Assembly (NCBI GenBank): GCA_023333625.1
Contig: CM041630.1
Span: 24,015,500 to 24,079,499 of the forward strand
Length of the DNA: 64,000 nt
Direction of reading: 5' to 3'
Source of the DNA: Bothriochloa decipiens
Taxonomy: Eukaryota > Streptophyta > Magnoliopsida > Poales > Poaceae
This document shows positions 45,430 to 56,600 of this stretch, piece by piece. The translations under genes were made by a program, and so were the position numbers. Positions within the stretch are counted from its first letter, which is position 1. Each line of letters begins with the position of its first letter. Under the pieces are notes generated by a model. That model was given only the letters and a program-made list of their open reading frames with translations. It was not told the origin of the DNA and did not search any database.

Positions 45430-46517
45430 GGGGGCTCTTGGGGTCCGATGTTCGGACGAAAGGAGCGCGGGAATGCGCGTGTGCGGGAAACGCGCCCTAG
45501 CGCGCGGGAGAGATCAGCTGCGGGCCCCATCTCATCTATAATTGGCAACGAACTAAAAAAAAAAATCATAACTAACAAATCAATAATACACATGAAATTT
45601 TGATTGCACCATTGAATTCGTTGCAATAAATTTTTTAAAACAAGATCCCATATAGATATACTTAATTTTTTATTTATAAATATTAATTTATCTTATAAAG
45701 ATAAATTATTTTTCTTAAAATATGATAGAACATCGCTAAATGCATGTAGAACATCGCTAAAGACATTATAAAACATCGCTACAAACATGATAGAACATCA
45801 CCAAAAAATATGATAGCATATCGCTAATAACGTAACAGGACATCACTAAAACATGATAGAACATTGTTAAATCCATGGCAGAACATCGCTAAAAATATTA
45901 TAGAACGCTACAAACATGATAATAACTTTGATGAATAATAACGGCACAAACACAAAGACAATAGACAAATATTTTTTATGAAAGGGCAATAGTCAAAATT
46001 TTCTCCCTAAAACGGCACAAGGACAAATACAATGCATAATTCTTTTCTATGGAAGCACAGTAGACAAAATTTTCTCCCTAAAACGACACAAAAATAATTA
46101 ACAACTTATAATTATTTTATATAAAAAGACAAGGACAAAAATAATTTTTGAGATGTATTAGCATAAATAACAAAAAAAGAATTTTTTATAGAAAAACAAA
46201 GAAAAAATAATTTTTAAGATGTGTTAGCATAAATAACATAAAATTATTCACGGATGGAGGGAGTATAAAAAATTTGAAACATAAAAATGAAGCATAAAAA
46301 GTAAAAGAGAAAAATTAAAAAACAAAAAAAATAAAAATAAAAAACAGAAGAAAAAAGAAAATAAAAAAGAAAAAGAAAACAATGCGCAACGTATGGGAAA
46401 AGAGCACGAAAGCAGCGAGCAGGCACGCAGATCAGTGCGCGGGAAGGCACGCGGATCAGGGCGGGAGGGCGTTCGGACTGAGGTTGGGGTCCGAGCGCTC
46501 GGAGTCCAAGATCCGCC
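45430..46517. mobile_element. Non-autonomous Mutator-like element with 9-bp target duplication
   Basis: CTGAAGAGC lies at 45421-45429 and 46518-46526. The left terminus GGGGGCTCTTGGGGTCCGA and the reverse complement of the right terminus, GGCGGATCTTGGACTCCGA, form inverted repeats continuing to CGGAC. A 9-bp duplication is the Mutator signature. The interior (45720-45920) is made of about eight degenerate repeats of a 24-27-bp unit resembling ATGATAGAACATCGCTAAA, then other A-rich repeats. No transposase is seen. It sits about 220 bases upstream of the pseudogene start codon. Confidence 0.8.
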
Positions 46518-46677
46518 CTGAAGAGCCGACACTTTAGCGCTGTGGTCAATGAAGCGGAGGCGTGGAGGCCCTGGAACGTGCATTTGTTAAAAATCAATTC
46601 TGGGCTGAGCCTTGCGTCGGGCCGCGAAGTTTTCTAGCCTAGTAAAAATTCAAGCCTATATGGCCCTATCTCGACAC

Positions 46678-46734
46678 TATCTATCTAAGAAAGTCTTTTT
46701 TTTTTTGCGAGTTATCTATCTATCTATCTGAGAA
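46678..46734. repeat. Direct repeat around a T-run-GCGA filler, within TATC microsatellite
   Basis: TATCTATCTAAGAA (46678-46691) and TATCTATCTGAGAA (46721-46734) flank a T run followed by GCGA, which is TCGC-poly(A) on the minus strand. The right copy has gained extra TATC units. Confidence 0.6.
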
Positions 46735-48034
46735 TGTCGACGTGTTTTAAACTGCGATTTTTACTACTAGCAGTTAGCACTATCAAATTGAATATGTGAT
46801 CTGCTAATGAAAAAGCACTATCAGATGTGAGAACTGTCATAAAAATACAACAATGAATACTCCACAATTATTCTATTGCTACTGTACGTTTGTATTGTGT
46901 TTATTACTTATGCAAGAAAGTTAGAGAGAAATTATTTTCTTGGCCCTAAAAATGGTGCATCTTAGTTTCTTCTCGGACTTGCTTATTTGCCTCTAAAATA
47001 AAAATTTTAGCCCTTAAGATAGTTTGATGGGCTACAGTTTCATAGGTCTTTCAGGCTGCCTCTATCAATAATTTTCTAAAACAAGGTACAATATGTTTTC
47101 CAAACATGTAATCATTATTTTTTTATTTTTTTCCATAATTATCTTTTCAAGCAAGGGATAAACATTATCATGTATATATTGCTCAAGAAAAAAGGTAAAC
47201 ATTATCCTATACACACTTATTCAAAGGAAGGATGGTTTTTTTTTTTTGGTTAAATAGTTTACGCAGAAACATTTTCGGTAGTTTGTAAAACCGTTCATGT
47301 AAAAGTAACGAGTTCCAAATACATGGACGTCATCCATACAGTGACAGACTGACAGAGCTCAGCAAGGACCATAGTGGACCATGTCCCCTTCCCCTTAAGC
47401 TAGAAAAATCTTTAATCCCTTAATGAAATTCTTAGTTTGACCATTTTAAGTGGTGATGAGTGATGACCGATGAAACACCAAATACGCCTCATCTCTCTTT
47501 GCAATTCATCATGTTATGTACCAAGAAGATAGTCGTCGCGTCTTTGTTAGACGCGAAGGAAGTGAAACGACATTGTCTAGCTAAGTGCAGACAATTAATT
47601 AACATCTTTGATCTTTTTTTGAGACAGAGGACACCTTGCTTGTGGCTACAAGGGCTGACGATTACCATCTTCCTTTCGGACTCACGACTCCTTTGCAAGG
47701 GACTTCGTCCCCTTTCTTTATGCATGCTTCTGTAACTTTAGTTCGGTTGGCGCGGCGCCCACTAGCTTTTGAATTGATGGACAACGGATTCAAATTTTGC
47801 AGTGAAACGTATTTTCATAATAAATGTATTTTAGATACAAATTTTGATACTATTTTTGTAAATTTAATTTAATTAAACTTAAGAAAGACTGACTCTTTCA
47901 GAACCAGACGTTTATCTATTTTTTGAGGAAAAAAAGAAGAGTACTCCAGTCCGCCTTCTGTTGGAGCTGGTGAGAGCGTCCGGTCTCCCCCTTATCGGAC
48001 GGACCCGGCACTCCGGCAGCTTCCTCGACGCTAT

Positions 48035-48088
48035 GCATGGTTACTGAGTTCAAAAAAAAAAAAAAAAAAAAAGGGGGCATGGTTACTG
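48035..48088. repeat. Perfect 12-bp direct repeat around a TTC-poly(A) filler
   Basis: GCATGGTTACTG at 48035-48046 and 48077-48088 flanks AGTTC, about 20 A and GGGG. The TTC-poly(A) junction resembles the end of retroposon B. Confidence 0.68.
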
Positions 48089-49663
48089 GTCGTAGCTCGC
48101 TACTTGGCCACCACGGAAACCACCTCACACACGTGTGTCTTCTTCTCTTCGATCACTGGCTATATATGCATGTTTGCTCCATCTATTTTTAACTACCACG
48201 CCCTACCACTACCAGAACCAGCTGCCCGGTGCAAGCTGATTACATTTACATGGGGCCAAATACCGGTCTTAGGCTGGCTAAAGTGTACTCGGACGCAACA
48301 CAAAGCCTTCTCATGAGTACGTTGCATACTGGTATGTACTCCATATATATAATTCATGCCCTTTTTTTTTAACTGGCTTGCAGAAATGTTTGTTGCACAC
48401 ACTTGATTAACTAATGCATAATTGTTCCTCAAGAAACTCCATGCATTTATCGTTCGTTCTTCCATTAGATTATTTCACTTCCCGTGTTCGCATGAATGCT
48501 TAACATCCCATGACCAGCCTGTGATGACTTGCGCGTTGCAAGATTTATGCCGACATGGTCTGACAAAGAGTACCTTTTTGTGATAATAATCGCAAGAGCT
48601 GAGGCTTCAAACATGGTCATACTTCAATCCAGCATTTTTTTCCGCTTCGTTTTTCATTTCTGTATATTGCATCATGGACATATAGGAGTATATAATTGCA
48701 GAGTACTTGCACAAGCAACTATGCTCCTTCATTCTGTGCTTCTGGACTTTCCTATTACGAGCTGCATAATTGTTGCCCACGTTTTTTTTTTCACAAATAA
48801 ATGAGTTTTGTCAATAATGTTTGCAACAGACAATAAAGCTTTATAATATCCTATTACTTTGGAAATTGCATCGCATCGATTCGCATAACCATTTTGTGCT
48901 GTCTTTGGTGTGTTTCTCGTATTTTAATTTTATTATTCTACTACTCTTGCTTATTGAAGTGTAGGTCCTTTTTAGTCTTCGTCGTAAATCAAAATTTCCT
49001 AACTTATGGTGGATTTACTAAAACTAGCTAACTGGACACTGCACATTTATAGCGTATTCTTGGTATCTATAAGTTTGACCAATGCTGAAGTACGTGACTT
49101 AGGATAAAGTTAAAACAATTTATATTTTAGAATGGATGGAGCGTGTTCTTCTTCATTGACTTTTCCCCTCATGGTTCTATTGGTTCACAATATTAATGCT
49201 ATTCCTTAGAATAAAGTCATAAATATTTGTTTGAAATATAAGAGGAGACATGCCCAAAGAAAAAACCTACAAATGTATATGGTGTCATTCCCTGAAAGTC
49301 ATTGCTAAATCGCTAAAAACACCGCAAAAAGGATGGAAAACTAAGTTATCAGAATACAAACTAACAGGATTATAGAGCGTAATAACTTTCTGCCATTTTG
49401 TATCATATTCAATTCATTAAATTTCATTTAATTTTCTTAAAATTTTTAAGGTCAGAACACAAGCTCTCAATTTCAGGATCACAAATCACAACGTCAGAGC
49501 CGTCGCCCCACATGCCAGCTCTCGCCCCGCTTTACAGTTTTCTCCTTTCCGCGGAAGCAAATCCTGACCGTCCGTTGCCCCCACCCTCCATGTGATGTGA
49601 TGCCGCTGCCGCGCTCCCCTTCCGCTTTCGGCTTTCCCCGCTTCCCGCCGCCATCCACCGCCC

Positions 49664-51418
49664 ATGACGCCGCCGCCGCCGCCGCCACCGGCAGCCGCGG
49701 TCGACGCGCTCGCGCAGATCCAGCACTCCCTCCTTCCTTCCGTCCTGCTGGCCGCGTCATCAGTCAAGGCGCTGCACTCGCGCTGGCGCGCGGTCCATGC
49801 CACCCTTCTCGCGCTGCAGTCCTCTCTCGCCTCGTCCCCCGCCTCCGCCGCGTCCCACTCGCTCTTCGCCGACCTGGTGGCGGCGCTCCTCCCAGCCCTC
49901 CGCTCCCTCGCCGCGCTCTCCGCGCGGTGCCAGGACCCGGGGCTCCCGGGGGGGCGGCTGCGCCTCCAGAGCGACCTCGACATGGCGGCCGCCTCGCTCG
50001 CGCTGCTCCTCCACGACCTCTCGCTGCTCCTTCGCTCGGGCCTGCTGCTCTCCGCCGTAGACTCGGCCGCTCCCGGCGCGGACATCGTGCTGCGGGTGCC
50101 TGCGTCGGCGGCGTCGCGCGCGGACAAGTCCCTCTTCGTCCGGGACGCCTTCGCGCGCCTCCAGATCGGGGCGCTGGACCTCAAGCTCCAGGCGCTGGCG
50201 GCGCTGCTCGACCTGCTGGGTGACGACAACGACCCTACCGCGGAGGCCGCGCAGGTCGTCGCCGCCGAAGGGGACGTCTCCGCGCTGCTCCGCCTGCTTG
50301 ACGCGTCGTCCTCCCACTCGGCGCTGCGGGACCGTGCGGTCGTGGCCGTGGCCCGCCTCGCCACCGCCTGCGCCGCGTCGCGGAGGGTGGTGTTCGACCA
50401 GGGCGGGCTCGGCCCGCTTCTGCGCGTCGTCGATTCGGGCTCAGGCTCGCCGCCCGCCACGCGTGAGCGCGCTGCCGCCGCCGTTGTGGCCATCACTGGC
50501 GATGCCGGCAGCGCGTGGGCTCTGTCGGCTTATGGCGGAGTGTCCGTCTTGATTAATGCTTGCCGTCCTGGCTCTGGATCCCCCGCATTGCAGGCATTCG
50601 CCGTGGCGGCACTCAAGAATGTTTCTTTCATTGATGATGTGCGCTCTGCCCTGGTGGAGGAGGGTGGTCTGCCTGTTCTTGTTGATCTGCTTGCCAGTGG
50701 CGCTGCTGAGACGCAGAAGAGTGCTGCTCTCTGCCTCTGGTCACTTGCTTCAATGGGCAACCATGAGACGCGGAACCAGATTGTGCAAGGCGGTGCATTG
50801 TCGCCACTCTTGCAAGCACTGCATGTTGCCACTGATCAGGATCTCCAGGACTCTGTACTGCGGGCTATACATGTACTTACATCAGCCCCTGCTGCCACCA
50901 GAATTCTTTGTTCATCGCAACTGTTCTTTGCACGACTGACGGACCTCATATGCTGCTGTGGTAGCATCCTGTTGCAGCAAATGTCTGCTGATATCATTGC
51001 TGACCTTGCACCTACTGTGAGTGATGACACAAAGAGGTGCATGGTGTCATGCATTGGTACGCTAGGTAAGATGATGGAGACGGCTAAGCCAGCGACAATA
51101 CAGGAGTCAGCTGCCCGTGCACTGCTTGCTTTGTTTACCTTGAAGTCTAACAGGAAGGCTTTTGTCAGAGATGAGAAGAGTTTAACAAGATTTGTGCGGA
51201 TGCTTGATCCCCAGGTGCAGGAGATTGATAAGAAGTATCCAGTCTCAATCCTTCTAGTTCTTGCCATGGGTGGTGGGAATGGGACACGACGACGACTTGC
51301 TGATGCCGGTTCTTGCCAGCATCTACAGAAGCTGTCTGATGCTGATGTGCCTGGTGCAAAGAAGGCTTTGCAGAAGATATCCAGCAATCGTTTTAAAAGC
51401 TTATTTTCCATAGGATAG
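49664..51418 (+). CDS. Armadillo-repeat protein, single exon, 584 aa
   Basis: One uninterrupted frame starts at ATG 49664 with a proline run. An alpha-helical N-terminal region of about 190 residues comes first, rich in Leu, Ala and Ser. From about 190 to 560 there are consecutive armadillo-type repeats with typical segments such as LRDRAVVAVARLA, GGLGPLLRVVD, ALQAFAVAALKNVS, GGLPVLVDLLASG and KSAALCLWSLA. No U-box is visible, so it is not a PUB ubiquitin ligase but an ARM-only protein of the plant family that includes Arabidopsis At2g05810-like proteins (recalled, not searched). Such proteins are protein-binding scaffolds; partners are unknown. The 5' half is markedly more GC-rich than the 3' half, as is usual in grass genes. 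Stop TAG at 51416-51418. Confidence 0.9.
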   Translation: MTPPPPPPPAAAVDALAQIQHSLLPSVLLAASSVKALHSRWRAVHATLLALQSSLASSPASAASHSLFADLVAALLPALRSLAALSARCQDPGLPGGRLRLQSDLDMAAASLALLLHDLSLLLRSGLLLSAVDSAAPGADIVLRVPASAASRADKSLFVRDAFARLQIGALDLKLQALAALLDLLGDDNDPTAEAAQVVAAEGDVSALLRLLDASSSHSALRDRAVVAVARLATACAASRRVVFDQGGLGPLLRVVDSGSGSPPATRERAAAAVVAITGDAGSAWALSAYGGVSVLINACRPGSGSPALQAFAVAALKNVSFIDDVRSALVEEGGLPVLVDLLASGAAETQKSAALCLWSLASMGNHETRNQIVQGGALSPLLQALHVATDQDLQDSVLRAIHVLTSAPAATRILCSSQLFFARLTDLICCCGSILLQQMSADIIADLAPTVSDDTKRCMVSCIGTLGKMMETAKPATIQESAARALLALFTLKSNRKAFVRDEKSLTRFVRMLDPQVQEIDKKYPVSILLVLAMGGGNGTRRRLADAGSCQHLQKLSDADVPGAKKALQKISSNRFKSLFSIG

Positions 51419-53600
51419 CAAAACTAGTCCATATCCTGCACTGGGGGTAAAGTTTGATCTTGTCCTGATCTCTCCTTTTCTAGTCTGTTGTTGAGGCCTA
51501 CTAATTGATAGCATGAATGTTGCAACCAACTTTGTTTGCAATTTGAAATGTTAGCATTTATAGGATAGAGTTTCCCTGTGTGTAATCAGTGTGTTTTCCA
51601 CATGCCCCATGATTTTTGAAGGTGGTTGTGGCGGCGCATCATAGAAAGCTTGTCCCAATTCTTGCAACTTGTCGACATTTTAGCTATTTTTCTTTCTTTA
51701 CTGTTCACACATTGTAATTGCAATTGCAAATGATTAAATGATATGATTATTGTGCTAGTGTGTGTGATACCAATGCCCAATGATTGTTGACTTGTGGCTT
51801 TATTGACATGGCCCTCCCATGAGATTTTGTATTAGTTTCTTTTGTTTTTTTGGACAAACATTCATATTTATAATTGTGGGTCTAACTATTTTTTATGAAC
51901 AGTGGGCTATTATGTTTAACTTTCCGTATTTGTTTTCTTGTTGGGCCAATTGTGCAGTTTGTTTTAACTGGCGGCACATTGCATTAGAACCAATAGACGC
52001 ACTGATCTGAAATCTTATTGAGAAGAAACTACCTATTTGTTAGTGTAGTCAGAATTCTGAAATCCCACGTCCAATTGTAATGTCGTTGACACAAAATAGT
52101 TTATCATGAATGTTATTATTTTATAATATAAATTTGTTAAACTTGTAAATTTGTTAAACTTGAAATGTTTTGACTCTTTAAAAAGTTGTAATGGCTTACA
52201 ATTTGGGATTGAGGGAGTATCTAATAAATTTCTGTCAATTTCACTAAAATTTTAAGGTGTTTTAGCCCTAGAGTCTAGCTTTAATGTGGACAGTGCTAAT
52301 TGGTACGAAGTACTGAATTATCAGTAGTAATTTTTAGTTATTTCAGTAGAGTTTTATTGAGTGAATGCTAGATTTTAAAGCCGAGTGTCCGACTTATAAC
52401 GTTGATTCATATATTTTGCGCATATAAGACCGTATGTAATCATTTATGTAAAACCGTGAGTTCAACTAGTTGGTGGGTTGGGTTGAGGCAATAAAAACAT
52501 GATGTGCCATGGATTTGGAACAAAAAAAAACTAATTTGATTTGGGTTACATTGGAGGAGCGGGTTCCAACCCATGGGTGAAAACGCAACACACCACCACA
52601 CCCCCCCCCCCCCCCTCCCCCCCTCTCCCACCCCCACCAAAAGCCAACACCCCCCGCGCAAGATCAACACAAAATTGTGTTTGGAGCGATAAACATTTTA
52701 AATCACTATCATCGCTATCAAACGACATAATGAGAGAAGCGTTAGTAGAATCACTGTAATCGTTACTAAAAAGAGAAACATTTCATGAAAAAAATATCAC
52801 TTGGAACCAATTCTTAATTTTTTTACTTGTGCTGAAAAACACATAAAAACTAGTTTCTCCTTATCTAAGTTTCAATTTCAAGAAGTCGGTATGTTAGCCA
52901 GATGATTTCTCGAAGTAATCCTGATTCATCCAAGAAACGTTTCTAGAGAGAATCTGAACACGTGTAACATCCATTTCACACTTCTTATGTTCAAAATTAT
53001 CGCTCCCATCATTCGAGGAACACCACAAGTCCAAGTCTAATTGTACATTTGTACCTGTGCGGCACGTGGGAACCAAATAACAAATCCAGCTCCAGAGCTC
53101 TTCAGGTTCGACGGCTCCGGCTGATACAACGCCGTGTAACCAACAAGGTTACAGAGTACAACCAAGCAAGCGAAAGTAGACCATCACTTGTATACTGTAC
53201 TGAAGTGTGAAGCCTAATTCACTTAATCAAAACATAAAAGGATAAAGTAACAGTGAATGCCTGCCATTATGTTGCATTTCTAACATAGACAATTGAACTT
53301 TATTAACGGCTCAGAAAGTAACAGTGAGACAACATGACTTTAACAGACATACACGCTGCCATGTGAATTTTCATAAGTCAGGCCTCTTCTTGTAATATGT
53401 ATATGCTATAATGCTGCAATTGGTACTGTAGCCAAAGTGATGACTGACGTAAAGGAGACTGCAGATCCAAAAACCTATTCATTTCAACCATAGGAACTTT
53501 GGAGCTCACTGGTCACACTCTGATACTTATGACACCACTCTTGTTATATTCATATATCTTCTATTTAAATGCCCAAGTGCCTGCCGTCAAAACCACCACT
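51419..53600. other. Intergenic region between convergent genes
   Basis: 3' flanks of the armadillo and zinc-finger genes meet here. A MITE-like end (GGGATTGAGGGAGTA) lies near 52205. A C-rich tract with about 15 consecutive C lies at 52600-52625. No gene is seen. Confidence 0.45.
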
Positions 53601-56600
53601 TCAATCCCAATTTCTTCTTGCATTTCTTTGTAAACCTCTTGAACCACTATCTAGCTGATTACCCCTAGTTCTGCGACTCCTATCCAGGGAACCGCCACGG
53701 TGCATATCAAAATCATTGAACCGCTCATTCCGTTCTGTTCTACCATAACGGTCCCCACTAGACCGTCTTCCATTCAAGTTACGTCTTGTGTCACGGAAGT
53801 TATCCTTGATGTTCATGGAAGACTTAGTCCTCCTAGACTGGAACCGATCAACCATACCAGAATCCACATCATCAGAAAAGGGTTCATCATCACTGTAGGC
53901 AAGTGCATTGTGCCTAACAGAAGCTCTGTTAGGACTTCGCTGACTACGGCTTCCATCATTTCTAAAACCTTTGTCAATGTCCTCATCCAGATCAGAATTG
54001 ATCCCATCATCGCTCTCCGATCCGAAAGATGCCCTTCTATAATTATTTGAATCACTCCGACCTCTGGTTTTATGACAGGAATCAGCAAGATGAGTCGATC
54101 TCAGGGAATGGTGATCCTCAAATTCATCCTCATCCTTGGCTGCATATCTGGACTCTCTATTATTATCATATCTGGACTCTCTACTATGATCATATCTGGA
54201 CTCTCTACTATTGTCATATCTGGACTCTCTACTATTGTCATATCTGGACTCTCTACTATTATCAATTTCACTAAAACCTTCTGAATCAGAAGCACTCTCA
54301 AGATCCGAATAACTCAACTTTGACACTCCACCTGTCTGACTACCTTTTGACAAGTCAAGTTCGTAACTGTCAATGTCATCCTCTTCATCATCAAAATCAT
54401 CAAAACCATTTCTAGAAGATGGCAAGCTATCTCTTTCTGAGAACTTATTCCCTCGTCCTGTAGTCATTGTTTCAGCCATTCTATATTCCTCATCATCAGA
54501 GCCCATACAAGCACCTCTATAAGACATGCTGTCTGCTGATGAGCTCTGTCTCGCCTTAGATGAATCAGCAAACTCAAATGTGGCAACATCTGCACCATCT
54601 GATTCGTTATCATCAAAATCAAAGTTCCATGCACTAGAAACATCAGACTTGCGTGGAGGTCTTTCCAGTCTTTTCTGCAGTGCAGATTGCTTTGCTTCCA
54701 TTTGGCTGTTGGAGTACTCATCTGCAGGACGGTCATGTTCACAATGGAAACATGACATATTCCGCCTATAGTTTAAGAAGTTGCACCTGAAATTTTATGT
54801 GCACGAGTCAGCCCATAAGCAAAGGCAACAACAGCACATAACAAATTGATTCATGAATCACTGGAGTGAGTGTGCTATTTCTGTTTTCCATATTCCTCAA
54901 AATCACCTCTTCAGAGACATAAGATGTCATGGAGAACCTTCTTAGAAATATTAGTTCTTAGATATCAAGTCATTCTTGTTCATAAATCATAACTGTGTTT
55001 GATTACAGACAAAACACATAGTGCAAACATGAAAGCAAATATGCATTGTTCATTCAATAAAGTTACTACAGAATGTGCCAGCTGCCAGGAAATATACAGA
55101 TCCAAGATATCAATTTGCTTCTTCACAACTATGCGTGAGTAGCAAACATGGATGCAACAAAACATGATGAAAAGTGGAGGGGTTAGTGCAGTTTGTGATG
55201 CCACATGTATACAATTATGACAGAAAAAATAGACATCAAAACAGAATTCCTATGAGTATGCTTACCTAGGGCATTCCCACTCTCCAGGAAGGAGTTGCCT
55301 CTTGGGACGCTTAGCATCACACTGCAAGCAAACAGTGTTTTTTGCAAAATTCATGAAATCACACCTGCAAAATAGACCCCAGGAAGTAAGAATAATATTT
55401 CTCGACTCAACAAGATTCCATAAATCAGAGGAAAGTGGTAAAATTACTTAGGGCAGAGCCAATCTCCTTTCTTCATCTCAACATCGTCACGTCCCACTCG
55501 CTTCTTTGGTGGGGGAGGTGGTTGCTTCACTTTAGGAGGAGGCCTCTTTATTACAGGGGGTGGGAGATTAGGATCAATAGGAACAGCACTCAACTTGACA
55601 ATCTCATGTATTAATTTCCGAACAACAGCCTTCAAAGATTTTAATTTGAGCAGAGGTTTGTTCTCTACAGTTTCCTTTACATGGTCAAAACCATAGATCA
55701 ACAAAATGCGCATAACATCAAGAGTCCGAGCCTCATCTTCTTTACGTGTAAGGATATAGCCCCTCGTGCATACATTTCGTAAATTACAAGAACTACATAC
55801 CTGCAAGTTAGAAGCAAAAAATAAGGAAACCAGAGGCCAGAGGGTCAGATTTTGCAACAAAATACACTATTTAATGTTCACTTAGACAGTTAGACATTGC
55901 ATCAAAGAGTCGACTGATAAATTATATGCCTAGCATTGGCACTCACACCCTCCGATGATTATTGCTTATAATGCTAAACTGAACTCCATATGCTGTATAA
56001 AAAGTAGTACACTAGCTAGGAAAAATGTAAAGCAAGAAAGGCATTAGCTAAGAAAGTATAGATTTGACATCTGATAAGCTTTATCTGCATGATAAAATAT
56101 AATACAAATAATTTGTGTAAATTATTACAACATAATGCATTTTGATTATAATCTGTAATGGAAACCCCATTATAAATGCATGAACTTATATGATAAGGGC
56201 TATATAAAATAAGTATGAGAGAATGAAAAAGAGCTATGAAGCATTAGAGTAGAAATGACATCAAAACAAAAAATAAAAGGCACACACAACAGACAAGGTA
56301 GAAAGCAATTCGGATAGACAAACATCTGGCATTTTCATCATGAGAAAGCAATATGCTATCAGAGGACACAGAGACAGAGTACTAACATAATGCATTTCAG
56401 TTTCCTTTTTTCAGGCACGACCTATGGAAGCTTTAGTAGTAAAAAGTTAAGTTGTCAGAAATAACAAATTCTTGACCGTAAACTGCAATGTGCACAAACC
56501 AAAGTGTCAATGACCACATATGCCCCTATTAAATGGCATGCTGCAACGAATCAACCGCTAACATATTTCACATGGCACTCCTGGGTAAAGGGATACATAT

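Larger units (their letters stand above)
46527..49663. other. Intergenic region, no gene seen
   Basis: 46560-46680 continues the duplicated F-box upstream flank. Filler-type direct repeats occur at 46678-46734, 47157-47206 and 48035-48088. A MITE-like end (AGAATGGATGGAGCG) lies near 49130. The last 150 bases before 49664 are GC-rich and are the probable leader of the armadillo gene. Confidence 0.5.

Noticed and set aside
45720..45920. CRISPR-like array of about 25-bp repeats
   Set aside because: Units are degenerate, without spacers of constant size, in a plant genome and inside a Mutator-like element.
52590..52640. C-rich tract as a functional G-quadruplex or i-motif
   Set aside because: It could form such structures, but it lies between convergent genes with no other sign of function.
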